A program made the position numbers and the translations under genes. Shown here piece by piece: positions 8,607 through 18,800 of a stretch of DNA of 64,000 nucleotides. The DNA comes from Vallitalea longa (GTDB lineage Bacteria; Bacillota; Clostridia; Lachnospirales; Vallitaleaceae), in assembly GCF_027923465.1 (NCBI RefSeq), contig NZ_BRLB01000012.1:62001-126000 (forward strand), read 5' to 3'. Every line of letters starts with the position of its first letter. Position 1 is the stretch's first letter. The notes below the pieces were generated by a model that was not told the origin of the DNA, did not search any database, and saw only the letters and a list, made by a program, of their open reading frames with translations.

Positions 8607-10181
8607 ATGTATAAGATATTATTAGTAGAAGATGAACCCATATTCAGGTTTGCATTAAAGACATTAATTGAATGGGAAAAACATAACATTGATATGAGTT
8701 TAGAAGCACCTAATGGGAAAAAGGCATTGGAAATCATTAAAAACAATATGGATGTAGATGTAGTGATAACTGATATAAACATGCCTGTTATGGATGGATT
8801 GAAATTGATTGAAGAAATTAGAAAAATGAATATTAATCCTTCAATCATAGTACTTAGTGCATATGATGATTTCAATCTAGTTCGTCAAGCTTTTAAATAT
8901 GGGGTAACTGATTATATTTTAAAAAGGGAGATGGAACCTGAACAAGTTCTAGAGTTAATTATTAATGTAATAAAAAAACATGATAATATTAATAAAAACA
9001 ACAATATAATTAATAAAGATAAAGATAAATACATAAAAAGTTTATTAAATGATGGTGAGAAATATAATCTAAAACAACAAATAGCTACTTATAAATTGAA
9101 ATTAATAAGTAATAATATGACTGTATGCTGTATTCTAATAGATAATTACCAACAGATTAGTAAAAGGTATAGTAATAGTATCAATGACTTTGAGAGAAGT
9201 GTACTAAGGGCGATAGATCAAGTATTAATCAAATTACAATATGGAGAAGTAGTAGCAATATCTTCAAGTGAGTATGTAGTGATTCTATCAGACAGAACAA
9301 ATAATATCAGTAAAATCAATAAGCATATAGAAGAAGCGTTAGAAGCTGTACGACATGTACTTTTTAACGGAGTCAATATTAATATAAGTATTGGTATCAG
9401 TGAAACAAAAAACGGATATGATTATATACCTATTTCTTATAAACAAGCAAAAAAGAATTCTCAGCTAAGATTTTTATTAGGTAAAGGGAAAAATATCTAC
9501 CCTAAAGATTCCGTATATGTGAAAGAAAGTAATAGGCATAGCATTATAGGTCAAGAAAGAAATCTAATAAATGCACTGAATCGACTTGACAAGGAATCTG
9601 TAAATCATGAATTAGATAAGATATTTTATAGTATAAGCAAGTTCAAAGTCAGAAAAATAAATGACATCATAACTTCTTACATGGAACTATTCTTCTTGAT
9701 TTCACAATATATGAACGATATTGACAAAGATTATAGGCTTCCTAATGAAAAAGTGAATTTCTATGAACATATAAAATCATATGAAACTGTAGAAGAAGTA
9801 AATAATTGGATTAAAAGTATAATAGAAGAGATCATCAATTATCTACAAGAAGATAAATATCAGGAAATAAGTCAATCCACTAAAAAAGCAAAACAATTTA
9901 TAGAAAAACATTATAAGGAGAAAATCACATTCAAGAATGTATGTGAGTACGTACATCTTAGCGAGGCTTATTTTAGCAAAATATTTGCTAAAGATCTTAA
10001 ATTGACTTTTACCGAATACTTAACCAAAAAAAGAATAGAGAAGGCGAAAGAACTACTTGGTGATACAGATATGAAGATCTATGAAATATGTTATTGTGTA
10101 GGTTATGCTAATGTAGAACACTTCAGCAGAACTTTCAAGAAAATAGTAGGTATGAGTCCGAAACAATATAAAAAATCATGA
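8607..10181 (+). CDS. YesN-type response regulator with AraC DNA-binding domain
   Basis: A 524-residue regulator. The receiver domain (residues 1-120) has ILLVEDE at the N-terminus, VVITDINMPVMDG with the phosphoacceptor aspartate, and the conserved lysine in DYILKRE. A long central region of YesN type follows. The last 100 residues are an AraC helix-turn-helix pair (FKNVCEYVHLSEAYFSKIF and IYEICYCVGYANVEHFSRTF). The ATG directly follows the kinase stop codon. It probably activates the importer operon starting at 10400, whose upstream region carries four ATCATGA repeats. Confidence 0.92.
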   Translation: MYKILLVEDEPIFRFALKTLIEWEKHNIDMSLEAPNGKKALEIIKNNMDVDVVITDINMPVMDGLKLIEEIRKMNINPSIIVLSAYDDFNLVRQAFKYGVTDYILKREMEPEQVLELIINVIKKHDNINKNNNIINKDKDKYIKSLLNDGEKYNLKQQIATYKLKLISNNMTVCCILIDNYQQISKRYSNSINDFERSVLRAIDQVLIKLQYGEVVAISSSEYVVILSDRTNNISKINKHIEEALEAVRHVLFNGVNINISIGISETKNGYDYIPISYKQAKKNSQLRFLLGKGKNIYPKDSVYVKESNRHSIIGQERNLINALNRLDKESVNHELDKIFYSISKFKVRKINDIITSYMELFFLISQYMNDIDKDYRLPNEKVNFYEHIKSYETVEEVNNWIKSIIEEIINYLQEDKYQEISQSTKKAKQFIEKHYKEKITFKNVCEYVHLSEAYFSKIFAKDLKLTFTEYLTKKRIEKAKELLGDTDMKIYEICYCVGYANVEHFSRTFKKIVGMSPKQYKKS

Positions 10182-10293
10182 TATATTAGATATAACAAAA
10201 AAACATCATGAAAAGCATTAAATATCATGAAAATGTTAATTGCATTTTCGATAAATTAATATAAAATAAATAATTGCACAAAAAACATCATGA
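10175..10293. promoter_or_regulatory. Four ATCATGA repeats upstream of the sugar importer operon
   Basis: ATCATGA occurs at 10175-10181 (overlapping the regulator stop codon), 10205-10211, 10224-10230 and 10287-10293; two copies share the longer form AAACATCATGAA. All have the same orientation and sit between the response regulator gene and the lipoprotein gene. They are candidate binding sites for the AraC-type response regulator encoded just upstream. Confidence 0.45.
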
Positions 10294-10399
10294 ACAACCT
10301 ACCATAAATCATTAAAAACAACAAAACAATAATGTATTATATACATAGAGATTACAACTAATGTAATTAAAAGTATATAAATTATAGGAGGGAACATGA

Positions 10400-11746
10400 A
10401 TGAAATTATTTAAAAGAGTAAGCGTCTTATTATGTGTAACCTTAATAATAGGTATCCTAGGGGTAGGTTGCCAGAAAAAGGAAGATAAAAAGGAAAAAGA
10501 AGTATCACAAGAAGTTTCAAAAGAAGCTTCAGAAGAAAGTAAAGAAAATAAAGATGCCAGTGAGGACAAAAAACCTGTAACTTTAACTTTTGTATCATGG
10601 AATGAAGTGGGATACGAGTACTTGACAGAAATCAATAACGTAAGCGAAGCTTACAAAAAAGAATATCCTAACGTAACTATTAAGGTAGAGCAGATTCAAC
10701 CGACAGAATATGACAATACTATGAAAATAAGAAACTCAGCTAATCAGTTGCCAGATGTATTCTTAGTAAGAGCAAGTAATCTACTTACATATAAAGATAT
10801 AATGGTACCATTAAATGACCTTGAAGCAACTAAAAACAATAATATAGCTACAGATTGTGCTTTGGATGGAAATGTTATAGGTATTCCACAAGGTTCATTT
10901 AATGAATTTGTCTATTATAGAAAAGACATATTTGAAAAATATGACTTAGACATTCCTCGTACATGGGATGAATTTGTTGATACTGCTAAAACAATAAAAG
11001 AAAAAGGTGAATATATACCGTTACTACTTGGAGGAAAAGATTCTTGGACTACTTATCCATTTAATGAATATATGCCATTATTGGAAGCTAATGATGGAAA
11101 ATATCTTAATGTGATGGCTAGTAAAGATGAACCTTTTACTGAAGGTGAACCTTTCTATACAGCATATACTAAGATTAAAAATCTATACGACTCAGAAGTA
11201 TGTGGTGATGATCCTCTTGGATATGGATGGGACCAACAAAAAGCTATGTTCTTAGCAGGTCAAGGAGCAATGTTAGCAGCAGGACAATGGTTCGCACAAG
11301 AATATGATACTATGGGTGGTAAAAAAGAAGAGGAATTGGGAATATTTATACTTCCTGTTAATGATTCCAAGGAACAACCATTAAATGTTATTACAACTGC
11401 AGAAGGATTCATGGGTACTCCTAAGACAAGCAAACATATAGAAGAATCAAAAGAATTTATCAACTGGTTCTTTATGAGTGACTATTATAAAGAATATATA
11501 GATTATACACAACAATTATCTACTATGAAAGGCGTAAGTGCAGATATACCGTTCTTCAATGAAGCTTTTGAAGATATAGATCTAGAATATGTTGTATACG
11601 ATGCAGGAAATGAAGAATATAAGAGAATAGCAGATACTATCAGCTTTGATATGAAAGGTATGGGTCAAGAAATGTTAAGTGGCAAAGATTTAGAGAAAAT
11701 GATGGGTGATATGAATAAGAAATGGAAAGCGGCAAGAAATAAATAA
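10400..11746 (+). CDS. Carbohydrate ABC transporter substrate-binding lipoprotein
   Basis: A 448-residue extracellular solute-binding protein. It has a lipoprotein signal peptide with lipobox LGVGC (cysteine near residue 25), then a charged Lys/Glu/Ser-rich linker and an SBP family 1 fold (TLTFVSWNEVGYEY at the start of the mature domain, GIPQGSFNEFVYYRKDIF in the middle). It would capture a sugar at the cell surface and deliver it to the two permeases encoded next. The neighbouring GH112 and GH101 genes point to galacto-N-biose (Gal-beta-1,3-GalNAc) as the ligand, which is inference. No ATPase gene is present, so a shared MsmK-type ATPase elsewhere would be needed. Confidence 0.9.
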   Translation: MKLFKRVSVLLCVTLIIGILGVGCQKKEDKKEKEVSQEVSKEASEESKENKDASEDKKPVTLTFVSWNEVGYEYLTEINNVSEAYKKEYPNVTIKVEQIQPTEYDNTMKIRNSANQLPDVFLVRASNLLTYKDIMVPLNDLEATKNNNIATDCALDGNVIGIPQGSFNEFVYYRKDIFEKYDLDIPRTWDEFVDTAKTIKEKGEYIPLLLGGKDSWTTYPFNEYMPLLEANDGKYLNVMASKDEPFTEGEPFYTAYTKIKNLYDSEVCGDDPLGYGWDQQKAMFLAGQGAMLAAGQWFAQEYDTMGGKKEEELGIFILPVNDSKEQPLNVITTAEGFMGTPKTSKHIEESKEFINWFFMSDYYKEYIDYTQQLSTMKGVSADIPFFNEAFEDIDLEYVVYDAGNEEYKRIADTISFDMKGMGQEMLSGKDLEKMMGDMNKKWKAARNK

Positions 11747-11785
11747 GTTGGATATTAAGTAAATGCTTATTTAAGTTAGTAAATC

Positions 11786-11828
11786 AAAGCTTTGAAAGAA
11801 GATATAATCAATTTTCTTCCAAAGCTTT
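11786..11828 (+). other. Intercistronic hairpin after the binding-protein gene
   Basis: AAAGCTTTG (11786-11794) pairs with CAAAGCTTT (11820-11828), and pairing continues inward with one mismatch. No clear T tract follows. Such structures commonly protect the upstream binding-protein message and reduce read-through to the permease genes. Confidence 0.6.
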
Positions 11829-11878
11829 ATTTAAACAATAACTAGTTAAAAAGTACCTTTTAGAGGGGATGAATATAG

Positions 11879-12751
11879 ATGTTCGATAATAGAAATAGAC
11901 AAAAAAATATTATAATAGTAAGCTTTTTAATTATACCTACTATTTTATTGGCACTATTCGTAATATATCCTCTGTTTAAACTTTTCTATTTGAGTTTTAC
12001 AGATTGGGATGGTATGAGTAAGACAATAGGATTTGTAGGAACTAATAATTATATAGATGTTTTCAAAGATAATGACGTTTGGGTCAGTCTTAGGAATAAT
12101 GGAATTTATTTTGTGATTCACTTGATGTTTATTCCTATTGAGATGTTTATAGCTTTCTTGTTAGATGATAAAGTTAGATTCTCAAAAACGTTCAAAGGAA
12201 TTGTTTTTTTACCATATATAATTAATGGTGTTGCCGTAGCATATATGTTTTCATTTCTTTATAGCTCCCAAGGTGGTGTACTAAATGAGATTCTAGCATT
12301 ATTTGGTGCTAACCCAGTAAAATGGATCAGTAGTGAGGAAACAGTTAATTTTTCATTATCAGCTGTATCCATATGGCGTTTCTGTGGTATCCATATCATA
12401 TTGTTCTTAGCAGGTATTCAATCCATTTCAAAAGAAATGTTAGAAGCTGCTAGAGTTGATGGAGCTAGTTCTTTCAAGGTATTTTCAAAGATTGTAATAC
12501 CTAATATCAGAACTGTAATAGAGATTATTTTGTTCTTGAATGTCAGAGGAGCTTTAATGATATTCGATATTCCATTTGTAATGACAAGTGGTGGTCCAGG
12601 AACATCAAGTACAACATTCACGCTATATACAATACAACAAGCATTCAAATACAGTCATTTTGGTAAGGCTTCAGCTATGGCAGTTGTTTTATTGGTTATG
12701 ATAGTGATTTTAAGTACTATACAGAAGAAGATAATATCGGAGAAGAGGTGA
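11879..12751 (+). CDS. Sugar ABC transporter permease, MalF/UgpA type
   Basis: A 290-residue inner-membrane permease with about six hydrophobic segments. The first is IIIVSFLIIPTILLALFVIYPLFKL near residues 12-36. The cytoplasmic EAA loop is visible as EMLEAARVDGASSFKVFSKIVIP near residue 190, the site where the ATPase docks. It belongs to the importer with the lipoprotein upstream and the second permease 4 bases downstream. Confidence 0.9.
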   Translation: MFDNRNRQKNIIIVSFLIIPTILLALFVIYPLFKLFYLSFTDWDGMSKTIGFVGTNNYIDVFKDNDVWVSLRNNGIYFVIHLMFIPIEMFIAFLLDDKVRFSKTFKGIVFLPYIINGVAVAYMFSFLYSSQGGVLNEILALFGANPVKWISSEETVNFSLSAVSIWRFCGIHIILFLAGIQSISKEMLEAARVDGASSFKVFSKIVIPNIRTVIEIILFLNVRGALMIFDIPFVMTSGGPGTSSTTFTLYTIQQAFKYSHFGKASAMAVVLLVMIVILSTIQKKIISEKR

Positions 12752-12755
12752 TTAC

Positions 12756-13604
12756 ATGAAAAACACTAATAAATATAAAGCTAAGAAAGGGATTGTAGAA
12801 GCGATAAAATTATTATTTTTCTTAGTAATTACTTTAATCGTTTTCTTACCAATATTGGTTACAATATTTGCAGCATTCAAAACACAATTTCAAATCGGTT
12901 CAGAATTCCCGTTGAAACCTCCAACTCAGTTTTTCTGGGATAATTTCAAATTCGTATTCGAAAAAGGTAATGTTTTCACAGGACTTAAGAATTCACTTAT
13001 TCTAGTAACGGTTTCTGTAGTAATCAATGCTATTTTATCCACGATGATAGCCTATATATTGAGTCGCTTTGATTTCAAATTGAAGAAAATGTATTATTTG
13101 ATTTTCTTGATGGGTATGCTTGTACCAGGTTTTGTTACTGAAATCGCAAGGTTCGGAATAATATCAAAAGTAGGTATTTACGATACGCTATTAGCACCTA
13201 TAGTAATATATATCGGTACTGATTTGATGCAGATATATATATATATGCAATTCATGAACCAGATACCTCTAAGTATCGATGAAAGTGCTATGATTGATGG
13301 AGCTTCATACTTTACTATATATAGAAAAGTCATATTCCCAATGGTTGTACCAGCTACTGCTACATTAGGAATTCTTAAGGCAGTTGAAGTAATGAATGAT
13401 ATGTATATTCCATATTTGTATATGCCTTCAGAAGGTAAACGTACATTGACAACTATGCTAATGAGTTTTGCCAGCCAGAGAAGTGGGGCATGGCCTCAAT
13501 TAAGTGCTGCTGTAATCATTGTAATGATACCTACAGTAACATTATATATTATTTTCCAGAAATACATATTTGATGGTATAGTAGCTGGAGCAGTGAAAGA
13601 ATAA
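12756..13604 (+). CDS. Sugar ABC transporter permease, MalG/UgpE type
   Basis: A 282-residue permease with about six transmembrane helices. The EAA loop reads IDESAMIDGASYFTIYRKVIFP near residues 165-190. The N-terminal helix VITLIVFLPILVTIFAAFK is typical of MalG-type subunits. It starts 4 bases after the MalF-type gene, and both are followed by the GH112 phosphorylase gene after a 14-base spacer that contains an AAGGAGG site. The three genes are evidently co-translated. Confidence 0.9.
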   Translation: MKNTNKYKAKKGIVEAIKLLFFLVITLIVFLPILVTIFAAFKTQFQIGSEFPLKPPTQFFWDNFKFVFEKGNVFTGLKNSLILVTVSVVINAILSTMIAYILSRFDFKLKKMYYLIFLMGMLVPGFVTEIARFGIISKVGIYDTLLAPIVIYIGTDLMQIYIYMQFMNQIPLSIDESAMIDGASYFTIYRKVIFPMVVPATATLGILKAVEVMNDMYIPYLYMPSEGKRTLTTMLMSFASQRSGAWPQLSAAVIIVMIPTVTLYIIFQKYIFDGIVAGAVKE

Positions 13605-13618
13605 GGAGGCAGCTTAAG

Positions 13619-15775
13619 ATGAAGACAAAAGGAAGGGTTACATTACCTATTGAAAAAGGAATAGAGCAGGAAATAATTAAGTTATTGGATAGATGGGGAG
13701 CAGATGCAGTACGTAATAGTGATGGTACAGAATTAATAGCTGGAATTAAAGATTCTCATATGAAAGTATATTCATCATATTTCCCAACAAGGTCAGATCA
13801 AGAATGGGCTAGAGCACATGAAGAACAAGTTCAGCAGGTTTCATTGATGACTAAGCGTATTACTGCTGTCAATAAACCTCTAACAATCAATATAATGAAT
13901 GGATTTTTTGAAGAACAATTTAAAGTTAATTATAACAATGATCCAAAAAAATGGTGGGAGGTTATTGACAGAACTACAGGAAAAGTACTACATTCTTCCA
14001 AGTGGGAGTATGATTCAGATAATGACAGAGTTATTATTAATCAACCAATTTTGTTTCATACATATACTGTAAGCTTTTTCGCATTTCAGGTATGGGATAG
14101 TACACAGATGTATAATCATATAACCAATAATTGGACTAAGCCTCATGAGATTCCTTATGATGTCAGGCACGATGAAACAAAAGAACACGTTCTTGAGTAT
14201 CTTGAAAAATGGTTGAAAGAGAATAAAGATGTAGATGTAGTTAGATTTACAACTTTTTTCTACCATTTTACATTAATATTCAATGAAATGGCTAAAGAAA
14301 AATTCGTTGACTGGTTCGGTTACAGTTCTAGTGTCAGTCCAGAAGCTTTGAAAGCTTTTGAAGAGGAAAAAGGTTATAAAATATCACAAGAAGATATAGT
14401 GGATGAAGGATATTATAATACTCCTTTTAGAATACCAAAACAAGTTTTTAGAGATTACATAGATTTCCAACAGAAATTTGTATCAGAATTAGCTCACGAA
14501 TGTGTAGCTCTAACTCATAAGTATGGAAAAGAAGCCATGATGTTTTTAGGGGATAATTGGATTGGAACAGAACCTTATGGAAAATATTTTGAATCTATAG
14601 GACTTGATGCAGTAGTAGGATCTGTAGGAAATGGGACTACTTTACGTATGATAGCAGATATTCCTAATGTAGAATACACTGAGGGAAGATTCTTGCCTTA
14701 TTTTTTCCCAGATACATTCTATGAAGGTAATGACGTAATGAAAGAAACTAATGAAATATGGCTAGCGGCTAGGAGAGCCTTATTGAGAAATCCTGTTGAT
14801 AGGATGGGTTATGGTGGTTATCTAAGTCTTGCACTTAAGTTTCCTGAGTTCGTCAGTAGAATAGAAGCAATATGTGACGAGTTCAGAGAAATACATAACA
14901 ACATGGATAATAAAAAACCTTATGTAGCACCATTTAAAGTAGCTATCTTAAATGCATGGGGGAATCTTAGAAAATGGCAGACTAATCAAGTAGCACATGC
15001 GTTATGGTATAAAAAAATATATTCATATGTGGGTGTTATAGAGTGTTTGAGTGGCATGGCTGTAGATGTAGAGTTTATAAGTTTTGATGACATTATAGAA
15101 AAAGACATCAGCGATGATATAGGGGTTATTATCAATGCCGGTGATGCTGGAACTTCTTGGAGCGGTGGAGAATACTGGGCACAAGAAGAACTATTGGTGA
15201 AATTAAGAAAATGGGTTTATGATGGTGGAGGATTCATTGGAATAGGTGAACCTACTGCTTATCAAAGGCAAGGATGTTATTTCCAATTATCAGATGTATT
15301 AGGTGTTGACAAAGAGACAGGATATACTCTAAGTTATACCAACTATGATGAATTGACTGATGGACACTTTATCCTACAGGATAATAATACATTTGATTGT
15401 GGTGAAGGAATAAAATGGATTAGAAGTGCTAGTGAAAATACAGAAATTCTTACAATGGACGAAGGGGATATTAATTTAGCTGTTAATACATATGGTAAGG
15501 GAAGAAGTGTATATATGTCCGGATTACCATATAGTGATGAAAACGTTGATTTATTACATCGTAGTATATATTGGGTTACTGGGAATGGGGATATAGAATA
15601 TAAATGGACTACTGATAACATCCATACAGAGTGTGCTTGTTACAAAGAAGCAGGGAAGTATATAGTAATTAATAATTCAGACAAAATACAAAAAACAATT
15701 GTATACAAAGAAAGAGTAAATGATTCTATAGAGATAGAACTTAATCCTATGGAGAGTAAGTGGTTCAATATTTAG
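13619..15775 (+). CDS. 1,3-beta-galactosyl-N-acetylhexosamine phosphorylase family protein (GH112)
   Basis: A 718-residue cytoplasmic enzyme of glycoside hydrolase family 112. Family members phosphorolyse galacto-N-biose or lacto-N-biose to galactose-1-phosphate and N-acetylhexosamine; some clostridial members instead use galactosyl-beta-1,4-rhamnose. Family segments visible include KGRVTLPIEKG at the start, YFPTRSDQEWARAHEEQVQQ near residue 53, FLGDNWIGTEPYGKYFE (Asp312 is probably the proton donor), DAVVGSVGNGTTLRMI and a C-terminal glutamine-amidotransferase-like domain with GGGFIGIGEPTAYQ. There is no signal peptide. Adjacent GH101, which releases galacto-N-biose from mucin, argues for galacto-N-biose as substrate over galactosyl-rhamnose. 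Confidence 0.92.
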   Translation: MKTKGRVTLPIEKGIEQEIIKLLDRWGADAVRNSDGTELIAGIKDSHMKVYSSYFPTRSDQEWARAHEEQVQQVSLMTKRITAVNKPLTINIMNGFFEEQFKVNYNNDPKKWWEVIDRTTGKVLHSSKWEYDSDNDRVIINQPILFHTYTVSFFAFQVWDSTQMYNHITNNWTKPHEIPYDVRHDETKEHVLEYLEKWLKENKDVDVVRFTTFFYHFTLIFNEMAKEKFVDWFGYSSSVSPEALKAFEEEKGYKISQEDIVDEGYYNTPFRIPKQVFRDYIDFQQKFVSELAHECVALTHKYGKEAMMFLGDNWIGTEPYGKYFESIGLDAVVGSVGNGTTLRMIADIPNVEYTEGRFLPYFFPDTFYEGNDVMKETNEIWLAARRALLRNPVDRMGYGGYLSLALKFPEFVSRIEAICDEFREIHNNMDNKKPYVAPFKVAILNAWGNLRKWQTNQVAHALWYKKIYSYVGVIECLSGMAVDVEFISFDDIIEKDISDDIGVIINAGDAGTSWSGGEYWAQEELLVKLRKWVYDGGGFIGIGEPTAYQRQGCYFQLSDVLGVDKETGYTLSYTNYDELTDGHFILQDNNTFDCGEGIKWIRSASENTEILTMDEGDINLAVNTYGKGRSVYMSGLPYSDENVDLLHRSIYWVTGNGDIEYKWTTDNIHTECACYKEAGKYIVINNSDKIQKTIVYKERVNDSIEIELNPMESKWFNI

Positions 15776-15873
15776 AGAAGTGATTATCTCAACTTTCCTA
15801 TACCGCATGAAATATTGAAGAGGGGAAGTTGATTAATTATTTATATTTCATTTAAACCAAGGAGGAAAGGTAT

Positions 15874-18800
15874 ATGAGGAAAAAAAGTAAATTTAGAGGT
15901 GTACAAGTAGTAATATTATCTTTTGTATTTATGTCACTGCAAGTTTTTGGTTCAATACAAGTATCAGCACAAGAAATTACTAATAATGATGAACAGCAAC
16001 ATTCTTATACTAATGGGGTTGAGGATATTGATAGTAATTTGACTACTATCTCTTCTACTCGAATGACCGTTTTTGTAGATATGAATTTTCCTAGAATCGA
16101 AAAATATCAAATGGCTACTGGAGAAATAATGTATGGTCAAGAAGAGACATTAGATAGTATTAAGATTAATGGAACAATGTATCATCCAGAAGTTGGGTTT
16201 AATAAAAGTGATGATAATGAAGCAGAATATGTTCTTGATATAGCGGATATTGATGTCTCAATAACTGCTAAGTTGGAAGTTGTAGATAACAAGCTATTTT
16301 TTGATATAACTAATATTGATGAAAATGGAGATACTTTAGTAAATGATATAGAAATACCTAATCATAGCTTATTATCAGTACATAGCAATCAAAAAGGTGC
16401 TGCATTTGCAGGTTCACGTATGTATACTGCTGTAGATGGAAGTGGTGATATTTTTACATCATTAGAGAATGATAGTAGTATAGATAATGCTCCGGTAAAT
16501 TATATGTATGCAATTCTTAATACTGATGAATTGGCAGCAACAATATGGACTAATGCAATACCTGATTACAGTATAGATACAGATAATGATCGTATCTATA
16601 AACAAAGTGTAAGAAAAGATGACTATTATGTTACTTCATTATGGAGTACTTCTTGGTTGTATAGACCAGAGAAAATTGATGATACAGAACCATTACCAAG
16701 TGCAAAAGTCGTTATTACAGGTAATATCAATAATGATGATAGTGTTGACTGGCAGGATGCCGCAGTTGCATTTCGTGAAATAATGAATAATCCACAAGGA
16801 AGTGAAATGGTACCTAATCTATTGATACATAGAATTCCATTTAATTTTGCAAGTCAAGCAACTAACCCATTTCTAAAAACTCTTGATGAGACTAAGAGAT
16901 TATATCTTGCAACTGACGGACTTGGACAATTTGTTGAATTGAAAGGATATCAATCAGAAGGACATGATTCAGCTCACCCTGATTATGCAGGACACATTGG
17001 AATACGTCAAGGTGGAGCGGAAGATATGAATACATTAGTTGATAAAGGACATAAATATAATGGATTCTTCGGAGTTCATATATCTGCAACAGGTGCACAT
17101 CCAGAAGCATATGCATTTGATAATGAGTTAGTTAATCTTGATAAACGTGGATGGGATTGGTTAGATGCATCATTTGATTTTGATAAGCCTACAATGAGAA
17201 GAGAAGCTACAACTGATAACCGTCTGAATAGATTTAAAGCATTAAAGGAAGAAGTTCCTAATCTTGATTTCATATACGCAGATGCTTGGTATGAAAATGG
17301 ATGGAATGGAAGAAGGTTAGCTAGAGAAGTTAATTCTCTTGGTTGGGCAATGACAACTGAATTCCCTAATACTCTAGAAGAAGATTCAATTTGGTATCAT
17401 TGGGCTGTAGAATATAATTATGGTGGAAAAAATATCAAAGGTTTTAATAGTCAAATTGCTAGATTCATACGTAATCATCAAAAAGATACATGGATTGCAC
17501 GTAATGAGCTACTTGGAGGAGCAGAGGTAGCTGATTATGAAGGATGGCAAGGACACAAAAACTTTGATGAGGCTATAAGAATGGTATTTGAAACTAATAT
17601 GCCTACTAAGTTTCTACAACATTTCCAAATAATGAAATGGGACGATGATACTATTAACTTAACTAACAATGTCAGTGTAAGCAACAAGACTGGCAATAAA
17701 GTTATAACTAAAGATGGTATTAAGGTTCTTGAAGGAGATAAATATCTATTACCATGGGAGCCTAAAACAGAAGATAAATTATATCACTACAATAAATTAG
17801 GTGGAACAAGTGCTTGGACATTACCATTAAGCTACCAAGAACTAGACACAGTTAAGTTATATAAACTTACTGACCAAGGAAAACAATTTATTGAAGATCT
17901 ACAGGTTGTTGATGGAGTGGTTACTATAACAGCTGAAGCATCTACGCCTTACGTAGTATATAAAGAAGAAGTAGATATAACAGAAGATGTCAATTTTGGA
18001 GAGGGAACATTAATTAATGATCCTGGTTTTAATAATGGTAATTTAGATAGCTATACAGTAACAGGTGAAGGAGTAAGTGTAGAGCGTAATTACAATTCAC
18101 AATACGAATTAGTAGTAGATGGTGGCAATGGAGCGACTATAAGTCAAGAAATCACGGGATTATCAGAGGGAACATATGCTGCATCTGTATATGTAGAAGT
18201 AAAAGGAAATAGACGTGCATCTATTGGAGCAATAACAACTGATGGTACAGATGTTTCTAATTATACAGATAGTTCCATAGCCCAAAATTATATATCAGCT
18301 GATTCGAAAAACAATACGAATATGCAGAGAATGAGAGTCTTGTTTGACGTACCAGCAGGAGATGATTCTGCCACAATATATGTAAAAGTAGATGAGGGAA
18401 TAGATACAGTAGTATTCGATGATTTGCGTATCGTTAAGACCGAAAGAGTTACTAAAGCTGATGATGTATATTTTGCAGAGGATTTTGAGAATATAGTTCA
18501 AGGTATATATCCATTTGTTAAAGGTGCAGCAGGAGGAACTAATGACCCAAGAACTCATCTATCAGAGCTTCATGCTCCATATACTCAAAAAGGATGGAAC
18601 GGTAAAGAAATCGATGATGTCATTGATGGTATTTGGTCATTAAAAGCACATAAAGAATCAACTGGCCTAGTATATCAAACAATACCACAAAATCTAAGAT
18701 TTATTGAAGGACAGTGCTATGAAGTTACTTTCCAATATGAAGCAAATGCTGATGATGCTTATGAATTCGTAATCGGAGATGGTACAGAAGAAGTATATAG

